Source of the DNA: Phymatolithon calcareum
Lineage: Eukaryota; Rhodophyta; Florideophyceae; Hapalidiales
Assembly (NCBI GenBank): GCA_977006965.1
Contig: OZ345366.1
Span: forward strand, 1,178,001-1,242,000
Direction: 5' to 3'
DNA: 64,000 nucleotides
Part shown: one piece after another, positions 1 through 11,290 of the stretch
How the letters are laid out: each line of letters opens with the position of its first letter
How positions within the stretch are numbered: the first letter of the stretch is position 1
Program-made: the position numbers and the translations under genes
Notes under the pieces: generated by a model
Seen by the model: the letters and a program-made list of their open reading frames with translations, nothing else
The model's database searches: none
Told to the model about the DNA's origin: nothing

Positions 1-888
1 AACTTTCAAAGCAAAGTAAGTAGGGGTTGTCGCCCGGTGGAAAGGTCCGGATATGGGCACTAGGCCACGGATATGCATGACCTTGACAAGTGAGGAGCTG
101 ATTAAACTTTTGTAATAAATAAATGTATCATAACTGCTTCTGGTTTCGAATTTTATGACTTTTCTTGGCTGCCTGCTCGCAACTGAAAAAGGTTACTTCC
201 TGTTCATGTTTGAAAAGTGTGAACAGTAATATAGGAAGCTTCTTCGGTCTTAGTTTAATATCATCAGCCGTCCGACATGTTGGATATAAATATCCTTGGT
301 TCACTTCTTCGGGCAACACTCCACACTGGACACGTGGCCTAGTCGTTTTGATTTAATAATGTATGACAACACGACAAGCAGCCTTTATTGCGCTCGTCCC
401 AGGCTGTAATGGTGTCTAACGAAGTGACTGTTGGTTTAGAACACTGAAATTGGCTACGGGGATCTGTCCGACACAACTCGTCACAGCAAGCACCACGCTT
501 TTCGCTAATAGTTTTGATACAATCGTTAACTCATATTATGCCTGGAACAACAGCGGATAATTTTTCTCTACAAACTTTAAAACTGGCTTTTGCCTTGCTA
601 ATAGGTGAGTTATGGGAGATTAAGAGGCTGACAATGTCGTCAAAGTTTGCTCCAGGTTTGCGGGATTTGCAACACACAAGTTGACACACTGGCTATGGTC
701 CGGTTCTTCCCTGGAAATCGCCGAGGGCGCGGCGAAGCGGCCACCTTTCTAGAAAACGAATTGGAACAAAGGATGACTTTCCAGTATGAGAAATGGATCA
801 ATGGAACTTTCTGGACGCCCGACGCCGCTGTACTGCTTACAGTGTAAGCATCTGTAAGCAACGGTTTTATGGTTCGCCCTTGGTTGCG
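1..888 (-). mobile_element. Partial copy of long-TIR DNA transposon (right half)
   Basis: This segment matches 41,751-43,540 almost base for base, apart from a roughly 0.9 kb block present only in the second copy (about 42,341-43,238). The match runs to about 888, where similarity to the right terminal inverted repeat of the 40.5-43.6 kb element stops, so the copy is truncated at its right end and cut by the window edge on the left. It contains the same minus-strand Cys-rich reading frame as the second copy. The superfamily was not recognised. Seen directly: the duplication and its breakpoints. Inferred: that this is the right half of the same transposon. Confidence 0.75.
128..690 (-). pseudogene. 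Cys-rich transposon protein, broken copy 1
   Basis: Reading from about 690 down to 128, the minus strand gives a coding-like frame containing KPGANFDDIVSLLISHN and then a Cys-rich stretch (GACCDELC, GCLSCCH). The same peptide is encoded at 41,641-42,340 by the second copy with mostly conservative differences, which argues that it was once a real protein. One stop interrupts the frame after AVVPGII, and further breaks occur after the CLSCCH segment. The cysteine clusters suggest metal binding, but I do not recognise the family. It is probably a transposase or accessory protein of the long-TIR element. Confidence 0.5.
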
Positions 889-1567
889 AGAAGGTTTTTA
901 CATGCACAGTAGGTTGTCTGAAGAAGCTGCAGAGCGAATGGCAGGCTCATTGGGAAAACTAAGAAACGTTTTTTTAAATTTCTCAGCTCCCGGAAGGGCC
1001 TGAAAGAATTCTTTTATCACGTACTTGTTGCGGAAGGATAATTAGAACAACGTAGAGTACAGCTACTTCTTACGGTTAGACATGATAACAGAAAGTTGCA
1101 GTTGTGTATCAAGTGCCCTATCTGCTTTACGGACGCCCAGCAGCTCCAGAGATTTCAGAAACCGGTTTCGCTACCATTGCTGTCCGTAAACTGAGGCGCT
1201 GCCACAGTCAGACTTTTCGCGCACCGCAAAAGGTGCTGCCGGTCTTTTCTGCCAAGTACACGAAATGACGGGCAGCAGCTTTTGCGGAGGAGCTCCGACC
1301 GCAGTCGAAGCTCAATTCAAATCGAACAGGTGCTCTGGTTTCAAACTCACTCGCGCGGCTTGTCATTGGCAGCGCCGGCAATTGCAGAGCGCGCATGACC
1401 GGTGTGGCAAAATTCTGACTACGGAGGCAACGCATTCAGCATCTTGCACTTCTTGCGACATGTTTTCGCTCGAGACTCTGCCACAGTTCAGAAGCGGACG
1501 GATCAAAAGCTATGATCAAACAATTGAAACGCCAATGACAGAGTGCGCATCTTTATATGCAATAGTA
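889..1567. other. No recognisable feature
   Basis: Between the truncated long-TIR element and the Harbinger relic I see only short open frames on both strands that resemble nothing I know. No repeat shared with the rest of the window was noticed. Confidence 0.3.
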
Positions 1568-2480
1568 CTATAGCATACTGAACCTTGAGCTGAGGCTGGA
1601 AATGAGGTTCCCTCGCAGGCTGTGATGCGAAATAGAGGAAGAAAACTTGCTATGATTTGAACAAAATGAGTTACCGTTTAAATCTAGTTCCTCTTCCTTT
1701 CGACGCTCATACTGCTGTTCAATGATCATGTTGTGTAGTATTACGCACGCCGAGGCTTCGTTTAATATTGTGCTTCGACTCATGAGCTTGTTCTCAACAC
1801 GTAGAACATTAAAACTAGATTAAATAAGCCCCAAACATCGCTCAATATCCTTTCTTAAAGCTTCTTGCATCATCGTATAGATTTGTTCTCCATCATCGGC
1901 GAGAGAATGTATCGGTTTCGCAAAAATGCCCCCTTCGGGTAAATGCCGTCTACAAGAAAAGTAAGGTATTTTGTGAACTTTTCCGTTGAGCTCGTACTCA
2001 AATTCGGAGACCCAATCGCCTAGGAAGATATCATTAAAAAGAGGAGACGCAGCGAGAACAGTCTTCTCATTGTTAGTGCCCGCTCGCCCCGCAAACCAGC
2101 GCCAAAGATAAAGACGATTCTCACACCAGCCCTCCACAGTAATGGCAGCTAGCTTCCTGTCTATTGGATTGTCGAACTGTCCTTTCCACGCTTTTGGACA
2201 GTTATTCCAATAGATGTTCATGCAGTAAACACGGCCAATCGCACCGGGGAAGACATTTCTGTATATCTCTCGGGTATACGAAGTAGCTCAGCTGTTGTTG
2301 GGCGTCGATTTATGTACTTCGGTCCCTACAGCTCAATGATTCGACCGCAAAACAATTTCGTAGCATTCCGGGCGCTCTCCAGGCTCATTCCCGAGGATTA
2401 GTCAAGGTCGTCGAATGACCGCCCCGTTCGGAGTCTGCGTGAGGCGCAAAAAATGTTTTGCAAGCCTGCGCGACCCATGC
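1568..2480 (-). pseudogene. PIF/Harbinger transposase (DDE_4 type), dead
   Basis: The minus strand encodes a degenerate PIF/Harbinger transposase in several pieces. In order it reads a helical segment ending LFCGRIIEL-stop-GPKY, a PTTAELL segment, FPGAIGRVYCMNIYWNNCP, KAWKGQF, a GRAGTNNEKTVLAASPLFND segment, the RKDIERC motif, and after a stop CVILHNMIIE near the C-terminus. Known family members have Asp in the first (IDCMHW) and second (LADGIYP) catalytic motifs. Here these read VYCMN and CRRHLP, so both aspartates are lost while the Glu of RKDIER remains. With internal stops and frameshifts, this is an inactive relic. The family call rests on several motifs in the correct order and spacing. 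Confidence 0.8.
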
Positions 2481-2483
2481 GTT

Positions 2484-2921
2484 CTATAGTGTCACGCCTA
2501 GCACAAAGATCCTCAGGATAGTTGTTGATGGGGTCTTTCTCAATTTCTTAGTACAAGCTGAGCGGTAGTCTAAACCACCAACGGAATCGGGCAGCATCGT
2601 AGTTAGGACTGTCAATGAGATAGTCTCGTTTCCACGAACATGCACCGCCAGAGACATTAGGCCTTGATCCTTTTCCGCCCCGCGTACTTTGGAATGTGCA
2701 AGCGACGCCAGAATTGCCTTTGCACTGCAGCTGCGGAAGCCACTCGAAAAAGGAGCTCCTTGTCTACCGTTTGTCTTTGCCTCTGCCATTCTGTAAAAAT
2801 AGAGATCGCGATTGTCGCAAGCAATCGCACATGAATGTGGGTCAGCATTGTGTGCTAGATAGCTATGACGCTTAGCTCCATTACAACAGAAAGTACAGTA
2901 TAACTTGTTGGGGGTGGGCAA
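2484..2921 (-). other. Unassigned open frame upstream of Harbinger relic
   Basis: A 145-codon minus-strand frame precedes the Harbinger remains. Its sequence (a Cys-containing N-terminus and no recognisable motif) does not match the usual N-terminal helix-turn-helix of this transposase family, so it may be chance or a decayed accessory ORF. Nothing firmer can be said. Confidence 0.15.
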
Positions 2922-3154
2922 GGGGTAGTATTAGTCAGACACCGGTATTGAATAAAACGTTTTTCGAAAAAGAATAGATTTTCTATTCCATCACAGCCTC
3001 GAAAGCCATGAATAAAATTTCAATTAGCACCTTGTAGCTTCCTGGATGCATGTCATTCTCCAGTGACCATTCTTTCCGTTAGGTTGAGTTGTCATCCCCA
3101 GCAATCAATTTGTGGTTAAAATATGATAAATAGAAATAAATTTGGCCTTACCTT

Positions 3155-5093
3155 CTAGTGTCTATGTGACGGGAATTTTTCCTCAATTGAGGGAATGAGA
3201 ATCTTTTATTTTTTGCGAACGAAAGCTACTCATTATTAGGCTCATCAAACGCATCAAGCTCATGGATGTGTTCAGCAGGCTTAGCAAAAACAGTTTCTAC
3301 CAGTTGAAGTGCCACATATGTTGATTGCGGCGCCAGCAAGTCCATAACATGATGAGAACACGAGGGTTAATTACTTGACTTGTCAGACTCTGCAGTTGCT
3401 TTGAACCGCTAAAGCAGTCATCATGCCACTTGTGGCTTACTTTCTATCTTCGGGGGAGTTAAGTGGGTTTCAACACCGCCCTTGGAGCAAAGAACATCGA
3501 TGAATATTGCGCGAGGCAAAATGAATCCGGGAGGACATGGCGCCTTGTACCAGAGTATGGGGCCACAAGGCGACGCAGTACAACTGTATTATGGGCAGTT
3601 TCACCTTCTAAACCGTTTTGCTTCTCGCCCTCTGCCGTGGTCCCCAGCTCAAGATGTAGCATTATCTCACGTCTTCCTTAGGCTGAATTCTGTAACTCGT
3701 AACATTTCTCTGGTTTACGGTGGATGGCGATGCACTGAAGGAGGCCATTTTCATTCCAATGGCCTCCGTTGCCATGCCAAAGAGATATGAACTTTTCAAA
3801 GCAAACCAGGTCTAACAGAAACACAGTGGAATTTTTGTGATCATTAAGAGCGTCGACAAAATCCTGAACGAGCGCCTACCGATACTGTATGGACAACATA
3901 GTGCCTTGTTCACTTGATTACACGGTGAATGTGACGCACCGGAGGTACTCGGATAACCTGGCTGTGGTCATCCCACTGTTTGAAAATGAAGAATCGAGGA
4001 TATACTTGTTCCCCATGGAAGACTTCCATAAATCTCTTTGCCCCCAACTCATGAAGACGAGTATTCCGAATAACTTGGCCTCCATTGTTCCTATTCGTTT
4101 CAGCTTAGCGGTTGCCAAAGCAAGAATTGTTCGCAGGTGCACTCGGCGAAACATAGTCATGAAGGAATCGTACGGTGTGTGGAACCCGATGCCACCATTC
4201 TCGGATATAAATTCTCCGTTTATAGTGCGAACTTTCCAGAACTGACGTGGAATCCTTCCCCCAACTGGACATAGAACTTGGCGCTCGAACCGTGGCACTT
4301 CATGAGCAAATATACTCTGCGTGCAGTCTCGTGCAATGATATCAAGCTCCTCTTGCGATTATTTTCCCAAGAACCATGCAGGTTGTAGGCGAGAGAGCCC
4401 GCAAGAGGGCGTTCAGAGCTCCTGTTGACTGTATGGTAGGTTTGTGTTGCCTTCTGTCGAGAATGTGGCTCATACTGAACGGGGAACTAGGCGCTTGGAG
4501 AAGAAGATGTTCGACCGCGAGTACTGTAAGCCGACGTTCGAGGTACAGAGTTTTGCCTGCTGGGACTCGATACAACCATTCGAGAGGAATGAGCGCCTTC
4601 GTCAGCCTTCCCTGCCTTTACGTTAACAATCTTGATAGTCTTAATCTTAGTGTTCTCGATTGGTTTCTGAACAAGGACCAATTTCAAGCGAAGTGACGTG
4701 CTCGAGCGACCCTGATTTCATCAACGTGCACCTCTTGAACAGTGCCGTTCACCTTTTTTGACTTGTAAAACGCTCCGTATAGTCGGCAGCACTCTGCGAG
4801 ACTTGTCAATGATGTTGCTTTGGAGTGTACGGCTGCACCGACCACTCGGCGCGGGTCTTTTCCTCGAGGCATGGCAGATGTGTTTTTTCTGAGTGACCAA
4901 CAGATTTTCGTTCCTACCGGCGAACGACGGGGTTTTAAGGTAGTAAAAGGGGTACTACCCACCAAGAACAAAAGGTCAGCTTTCCGAATCTGGCGCTAAA
5001 AAACTGTTCCGCATTCTTTTTACAAACGTTTTTGATCTTTTAAATCCACCCTCAATTGAGGTGTTCGTCACATAGACACTAGATGCTCTAAGA
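3155..5093 (-). mobile_element. TIR-bounded DNA element, piggyBac-like
   Basis: The 17-bp sequence CTAGTGTCTATGTGACG begins near 3,157 and its reverse complement ends near 5,092. Inside each end, after a short spacer, lies the self-complementary CCTCAATTGAGG. The two arms therefore form terminal inverted repeats around about 1.9 kb. The internal minus strand carries a piggyBac-like fragment (separate entry). No TTAA duplication, the usual piggyBac target, is evident at the ends, so the superfamily assignment is tentative. Confidence 0.55.
3918..4360 (-). pseudogene. piggyBac-like transposase fragment (DDE_Tnp_1_7)
   Basis: The frame reads DIIARDCTQSIF, then FHTPYDSFMTMF, and then a helical block with LFGILVFMSWG, DLWKSS, and MTTARLSEYLRCVTF. 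This order resembles the N-terminal part of piggyBac transposases, where a PYDxFxxxF segment is followed by a small-residue helix (aflGi..lmGi), yWs, and mS..RFe.ilr.lhF. The DDE catalytic part expected downstream (below 3,900) could not be read, and only broken frames are present. Its position inside matching terminal inverted repeats supports a transposon origin. An overlapping plus-strand frame (3,889-4,245) is probably a shadow. Confidence 0.45.
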
Positions 5094-6399
5094 CATAAAA
5101 TCATATAATAAAAGTAAGTTCTTACACCAATCAAAAAGTTCATTACAGTAATCATAATGCGTTTCAACGTATTCTAACGTGGAACACGACAACTATGTAA
5201 GCAGTTTTGAGGACGACTGGAAAATAAGTGGCAGTCGGGCACTTCCAGTCGTCTGAACAACTTCAATCGACTGCCGTGGAACCTTCAACAGTCAACTATT
5301 TCTATCCAGTCCTCGAGAGACTGCTGTACGCATTCGACTATCTAGATGCAGTCAACTTAGCAGTCGTCACACCTGTGCAGTTTTCCTTCAGAACTCAAGT
5401 TTCTCAATTTTGGAAAAATGAGTATAGAAATATGTGCACTTATTTCTATAATCATTTTGTATAGTATTGTCGAAAAATTCAGTGCATCCTCATCAGGAAG
5501 ATGGAAATTATATGTTTTTATATCACAAGCCGTCAACGTCACCATAGGCCGACAACAGAGCAGCTTGGGTCTCGGTACCTAAACTGTGTAACGCTCATCA
5601 GGAAGGCGGAGGCACATCATTAGGCACTTGTAATTTCGTACAGTTCTGTACACCGTGCCTATATTAAAAGTCGAATGAATTCGTAAGCTCTTGGCGCCTA
5701 GTAATGTAGAGTGAAGTCAGAATCCTCTGAGCGCAGAGTAGATACAATTTTGTAGCAATTATCTTTGTAAGCGACCATTTAAGGCCCGCACTCATTCGCT
5801 TCTTGGAATTTCATTGCGATTGTTCCCGTTCCCTACAACTCCTAAAGCAATTTTCCGGAAGTATAACCCAATAATGATGGAACTCTCAAGCCAAAACAAT
5901 CATCATGCCCAGCAGATGTTGGTACCGTATTGTGGAAATAAAAACGAACGTTATATCACGACCGACAGAAAAAATTTATTTGCTAGGCTCCGAGAGACCT
6001 TTCGCTCGAAAAAATTGATAGACATTTAAACGTGAAGAATCCTCAGAAGCGCAACAAGAGAACAAGGCAGGAAGTGTATTGGTGACATGAGCAACGGAAT
6101 GGGTGCAGTGGGGAGCACATATTAGAGACCTCCTACTTGTTGAGTGTAGTCCAGAAGGTGGGAGATCTGAAAAGCAGAAGTAAAGAAGGAAATGAAGGAA
6201 ATGCGGAGGAGCGGGAGCTGCATTTTCAGAGTAGCATTTTCGGAGTGGTCGTTCAGTGTGGAGGGACTTGGAAGCAGATGTCTGCTTATTCAGTGAGTGA
6301 ACACTAGGCGTGAGAGCGAGGACGAAACTAGAGTGATCAGTGAAATCAGGGACATGAGCGAAATCAGGAACGACGAAGAACACGAGCACATATGGCGAG
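5094..6399. other. Mostly featureless; one LINE family-3 tail
   Basis: Only short frames with no recognisable motif are seen. Around 5,500-5,575 there is a diverged minus-oriented copy of the LINE family-3 3' end (AAATTATATGTTTTTAT, then CAAGCCGTCAACG and ACAGAGCAGCTT), the same tail seen at 19.2, 25.6, 27.0 and 32.3 kb. Confidence 0.4.
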
Positions 6400-6933
6400 C
6401 TAAACGTAACGCCTCGCACTCTGTTTCCTGAAGACATTGTCAAGTCGTCGTACTGCCCTGACTCCGGAGACAACAATACCGGCAATGGTAGCGCATGTGG
6501 CGATCACTCTTAATACCCGTGCTCCTCTTCGTCCTCTCTTCCTTGAATTGGATACCACTGCAGTTTCCTCTTCCGCACTTTCTTCTGAATCTTCCTCAGA
6601 CGAAGACGCTTCTTCCGTCACTGGTTCATCATCCACAACTTTCGCTTGAGCTGCTTTCTTCCCTACACACCCGTCGAAAGGGTTATTAGGTTGTGTGGTC
6701 GGTGGCCAGGGTAGCCCAAATTTCATTGCTCGTTGCTTCATTTCATACTCATCGCATGAGAAGGTATGTTGAGGCGGCCACGATAACCCGAGACGCAATG
6801 CGCACATCTTCATCTTATGCTCTCCGCATGACATGTGATCTTGTACGGAAGCCGGGGTTACGGCGGTTGTGGAGGTGCCGATTGTGTGCGAGCCTTCATC
6901 GCTAAGAGGAGCGATGATTGTAAGAGGGTCCAT
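6400..6933 (-). CDS. Hypothetical acidic protein with GLxWPP repeats and TM segment
   Basis: I chose the internal Met at 6,933 (177 aa) because TATAAATA lies 80 bp upstream on the same strand; the frame is open to 7,179, so a longer 259-aa product is possible. Near residues 30-75 there are two tandem units of about 25 aa, each with a Cys, a Met-Lys and an Ala followed by GL(S/P)WPP. Next come a Ser/Glu-rich acidic tract (EEASSSEEDSEESAEEE), a basic SRKRGRRGAR patch, and a hydrophobic stretch (VIATCATIAGIVVSGV) that could be a C-terminal membrane anchor. I do not recognise the family. The repeat, the composition and the TATA box favour a real gene, but no homologue elsewhere in the window supports it. 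Confidence 0.5.
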   Translation of the reverse strand: MDPLTIIAPLSDEGSHTIGTSTTAVTPASVQDHMSCGEHKMKMCALRLGLSWPPQHTFSCDEYEMKQRAMKFGLPWPPTTQPNNPFDGCVGKKAAQAKVVDDEPVTEEASSSEEDSEESAEEETAVVSNSRKRGRRGARVLRVIATCATIAGIVVSGVRAVRRLDNVFRKQSARRYV

Positions 6934-7012
6934 GTCGATGTTTTCGTTTTTTTTGATGTTGTGAGTGGTTGCTCGAAGAGTTGGTTTCGTTCTTCGACTC
7001 AGGTAGGCGGCG

Positions 7013-7020
7013 TATTTATA
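7013..7020 (-). promoter_or_regulatory. TATA box (TATAAATA) of the 6.4-6.9 kb gene
   Basis: TATAAATA on the minus strand, 80 bp upstream of the ATG at 6,933. The distance fits a core promoter with a short 5' UTR and supports the downstream Met over the longer open frame. Confidence 0.45.
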
Positions 7021-7179
7021 ATGTTTGTATAGGCTCTGTGATGTGTTAGAATGACATGTGTTATGTGGAAGTGTGTGTAGTGCAAGGCGCAGAATATTGG
7101 AAATGGTTTCGTGCTCATTCGGCAACGGTCTCCGGTGTGCACTGTAGTGATGGCGCAGTGTCGAGTTGTGTGATGCCAC

Positions 7180-8578
7180 GTAAACATTGTGGTTGTGTAT
7201 AGAAATGGGAAAGATGTAAAATAATGTGGGCGAGGTGGTTGCATCATGCGATTGGGGTGGAATGCACTAGGCAAAATCAGCATTCCCAGCGCAGAATCTT
7301 CATCTCAATTGGGCACTGTACAGAATTTGGTCCGTTACTGTTGGAGCAATATTGATGGCCTCATTCTGCTCATCTACCTCTCAATGTTGAAGCCCTTCCT
7401 ACCAGACAGTGACGTGAAGTGGATGACGCAGAAACGGGTTTGTCAAGCAGTCTGGTATTATTGTTAGCAAACCGCGTTGGATATCATTCGCTTGCAGGAA
7501 CATTTCACGGTTCTTTTCATGTGTAAGCATAGAGGCTTTAATCCTCACACCCCTTCAACGCACAATACTCTCCTTGATGGAGTGCGGCCTCGACGGCTAC
7601 AGATTGCTATAACACTCCGTCCGGAACTGAGTAAACGAATCGCTGTCTACCGAGTAGTACTAGTCCAAAAAACAAATGGACGGTCTATGGACTGGTGGGC
7701 CTGCCGTCGCCAAGCCGACCGTTTCTGCGCTGGCGTAACCCGTCAAACGCAAGCTATGAGCTTTTGATCGGTGTCGCGTACTGACTCAGTGAGAGAAGCG
7801 AACTTGGCCCATGTCATTCTTCGCGCGTGCTTAAGACTCAGTACTACTGAGTCTTAAGCGCGCGCGAAGAATGACATGGGCCAAGTTCGCTTCTCTCACG
7901 TCCACTACGAAAATACTCACAAGAGCTGCATCGGAATTGTCTTCCCGCTCCAATACGCGCGAGGTCCGTCACTAGCAGGTAAACTTGGCTTGAACGGGAG
8001 GTCTACTTCGCGTAGAACCTCTTTTGCCGTTGGTGCAGATCTCATCTGAGGAAAATAGTGCCTCCCCGGCTGTAGCGTAGTGTACTCTTTTGGAGTTCAG
8101 AGCGCGGTACCCCGTTTACTTATAATGGAGGCTTGAAGCTATATGACCTAGATGTACGTCGTTTGAAGTCAATCTAAATCTACCTCGTGCGAAGTCAGTC
8201 AAGTTGCCCAGGTGTGAACTGAAAGAACCGATAGCGTGAACAATTAGTGTTCGTTGAGAGCGCGGGAAGTTTTGGCATGTAAAGGGAACTTCAGATGGGT
8301 TGAGCAAAGACCGGGGAACCAGACATGATTCTACACCGGCGAAAAGGCGACTGTGATTTGCAGCGAGCTGTCTTGCCTTGGAGGGCTATGTGACAATGTC
8401 ACTGCGTCACGGTTCTGGATATAAATAAGAGCACAATGTATGATTGTAATTGGAGCGCGAGAACGTGGACCGAGCGTCCCAGATGCATGATGCAGGCAAT
8501 CGGCATGGCTCCATTTTTCACACCGCCCTTGCAAAATTAACCTTTGCCTGCTATCTATCACCTCCAAAACGCTGGGTG
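7180..8578. other. No gene recognised; contains the 109-bp palindrome
   Basis: Apart from the inverted repeat at 7,790-7,898, only short frames without recognisable motifs occur here on either strand. Confidence 0.3.
7790..7898. repeat. Near-perfect 109-bp palindrome
   Basis: Two 54-bp arms (7,790-7,843 and 7,845-7,898) are reverse complements around a single central base. I see one mismatch (CGCGTGC against GCGCGCG). The arms begin TGAGAGAAGCG and end CGCTTCTCTCA. With essentially no loop, the sequence would form a very stable cruciform or hairpin. It could be a fold-back element, the joined ends of a transposon, or a hairpin-forming transcript. Confidence 0.95.
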
Positions 8579-8579
8579 T

Positions 8580-10840
8580 TATAAGCGTAACCCTCTCTCG
8601 GGATGTGCCGCACTCAATGGAGTGCCATTTGGTGTCGCAGGTCTCATACCACCTGCTACCCGCCTCGCCTGGTTTTCACGCAGTCTTTTCCCCGTTCTTG
8701 ATTGGCAGTAGGACCTTTTCCTGCTTTTGGCTCCGTTATCTTGCCTCCTTGACAATTTCTCTTTCTTGTTCCGCCGCATCTTGTCCCCTATGAGCATTCA
8801 CATCTTTGGATACGACACCCGGTCGTATAGGGGTTCGGAGATGATGACTCCGTGTCGGATATGGTCGACGAGGCACGCTCCGCCACTTATCCAGATTGCG
8901 CCTGTTATTGAGATCCAAGTTTTGGCGAGAATCTGGCAGCGACTTCACCAGCGGTTGTGCACTTCCAGCTGCACCCACTTGCGAGTTTTCATCTTGTCGA
9001 CGACCAAATCGATTCTTTTGCGTAGAATTTTGAATTGCATGTGCCAGTGGCTGGGTGCTTGGCTTGCGCTGAGCGAGGAAAGCGTTTTCCGCAGCCTTTT
9101 GCAGCATAGGCATCTGTGTTAATGAATGTGAATTAAATCGTACAGCTTGGTCCGCCGTTGGTGGATCATTCTGCTGGACGGACACTTGAGGATACAGATT
9201 CCCGAGTTACCCCCTTTGTATTACTTCCTGGTGCGTGGGCGCATTCTGCGACAGATCTAGATTGCTGCAGGTACCGGAAGGTGCCGTTTGGGGAGCTTTT
9301 TTCTGAGGAGTAATTCGTCGCGCTGGACTTTGGTTTGTTCCGGTGTAGCATGATTGCGGGAGGTGCTTTCCTTGCCAGCATTTACTGGTGTGGCAGAAGC
9401 TCGGATAAATCCATCCATCATTTGCTCAGCCGATTTCAGCACCGTTTCCGTTAACGCGGAAGGCAGCTTGGAAGTTCGCTCCAAATCCAAAAGTTTCTGG
9501 CAAATCGAAGAAGGAATTCCGAAACCTAGCTTTCGCCTGCGGCGGCTGTTCGTTCAAAACGGTTTCCATGAGGGGCAAAAACCCGTGCAGCTGGGCTCTG
9601 TACTTGGTTTTGATGGCTGAAAGCTTCATCCAGATATAATCGGAGATTTCAAGTTGCAAGACAGCTGTTGGCCCTTCCCACCAAGCTTGGTGCTAGGTCG
9701 CTGGGGGGCCAATGCTAATTGACCGGTTTCCAATAGCACCGCGTTGCACAATTTCAGTAATCGGAGGTGATTGGTTTTGAGCTCTTCGCACCACGCTTGC
9801 GTGCATCTGCGGAACAGTCAAACTTGAGGAAGCTCTTCCTTCCCGGAAGTGAGGACACTAGACCGGCGGCGCAGCCATTGTCGAGGTTAAAACACCACCT
9901 CTGGGATGCTTAGACGTGGCTCGTCTTGTCGAGTTTACGGGATTGTTTAAAGAAGTGTTTTGGTTCTGAAATGACAGGAGTTGCTGGCCTGGCAATCGAG
10001 CTTCATTTGCCGTGGTATTGTTTTGTGCTCCATTGAGCGGAGCCGCTCTTCCAAGTTCATGTGCTGCACTGCTTGTCTGGGCTTCGTCTTGCTTCGGGTG
10101 GTCTTTGCCTTCCGTCGTCCTCCCCGCGAGACTCTCACTGTCGAGCTCAATCCACCTCACGTTCATGATTTTGTACCCGTCTGTGCAAATATTGAACAGA
10201 TTTGTGAAGGTGATGCTGATACTAGAAACTGCTGCTTGACGAAAAGGTCAGAATTGAAATACTGGGCAAAACATACCTTGACAATAGAACCTGGCTTAGT
10301 CAGTGCCACAGGTATCGAATGCCTTCCACTCTGTCGTTCTTGCTGTCTTGCTTGCGCTTCCTCTCTAGATTTTTGATGCTAGTCTTTCAGATTGTGCTGC
10401 ATCTGCAGTAGTGTATGAACGAATGTCTGGCGCTGCTCTAATTTCTGCCGCATCAAAACTTCATCAACACGCATGAGGAATTCCTCTGACGGCATTTCGT
10501 CAATTTGAAGGAGGAGCTGACTCTGTTCATGGTAGTGTACCGTCAACAACTGTGTCGTTTGCTGCTTTACCAGGTACTGGAGATGAAGATGTTTATGAAC
10601 TTGAGGTGTTGTAGACTTCTTGCGATATCTGTCCTTGTGCGAGAGCGATATGTGGCGGTAAGGGCTGTGTATGGCGCGTCTCTTGGTGCTGTTAATGGAA
10701 CTGGACTGGAAACATTCTTAGAATGGACGAGCGCGGCCTGGTCTGCCAGGTGCTTCCCCAATGCGTCAGACCAACGCCAGAATCACTCTGTGGTGACGTA
10801 CCTGGATGAGACGTGAAAGCCGCAGTCAAACTTGCTAAAG
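8580..10840 (-). pseudogene. MED15-like pseudogene, copy A
   Basis: This is a minus-strand relative of copy C (20.8-24.5 kb). From 5' to 3' it keeps the end of the Gln-rich exon (EEFLMRVDEVLMRQK near 10,430-10,500), the conserved exon-2 donor (CAAG|GTATGTTTTGC, about 10,275), a basic exon-3 start, and the middle domain (ISDYIWMKLSAIKTKYRAQL near 9,600; DLERTSKLPSALTETVLK near 9,450). After that come stretches matching DVNAHRGQD and the RENQ..VAG segment of copy C. The reading frame shifts several times and has stops. The KIX exons are not readable, and the C-terminal domain is missing below 8,590. Known of the family: MED15 links activators to Mediator. Inferred: this copy is dead. Confidence 0.8.
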
Positions 10841-10929
10841 ATTGAAAAGAATGGAAGAAACTTAGACCCTCGAAGCGCTGCTAGCCCATTGGGGGAAAAG
10901 GCAAAATGAATCACTGAACGGTGCTGTTG

Positions 10930-11290
10930 ACCTTGGGTGGTGGACTGGATTGGTTTGCTCAATGGTGAGCGCACTCCGCAAATGTGCGCACCGCTCTTTC
11001 GCTCCACGGAGAGGCAGTGATATAATCATTGCTCTAGGTCTGGTGGAACAATTCGTGCGTGGATCTGAGCTCATTGGTTGGATGTCGCCACCCCAACTTT
11101 CCGCCGTGACGCTGTGCCGACCGCAATTGTGCGGCACTGTGAATGGAGATTCTATTTTCAGACTGTAGTGCATGGTAACATCAAAGACTACGCAAGGAGT
11201 GGTGTTGATTCGCGGTAGGAATTCAGTCCAGTGAACGTCACTATCAGCATCGGCAAACAGCAGTTTTTCAGCATAACGGTTCTAATTTGT
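10930..11290 (-). promoter_or_regulatory. Upstream region shared with copy C
   Basis: About 350 bp here resemble 24,660-25,040, the region upstream of the intact copy C, with matches such as GTGCTCAATGGTGAG, AGGTCTGGTGGAA, GAGCTCATTGGT and CGGCACTGTGA. This shows that the duplication which made copy A and copy C carried 5' flanking DNA. Conservation outside coding sequence suggests a shared promoter, though recent duplication alone could explain it. Confidence 0.5.

Noticed and set aside
3889-4245. Plus-strand 118-codon frame
   Set aside because: It overlaps the minus-strand frame with piggyBac-like motifs and has no recognisable feature of its own.
8605-10376. Plus-strand frames across copy A
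   Set aside because: They are shadows of the minus-strand MED15-like pseudogene, whose middle-domain motifs identify the true strand.
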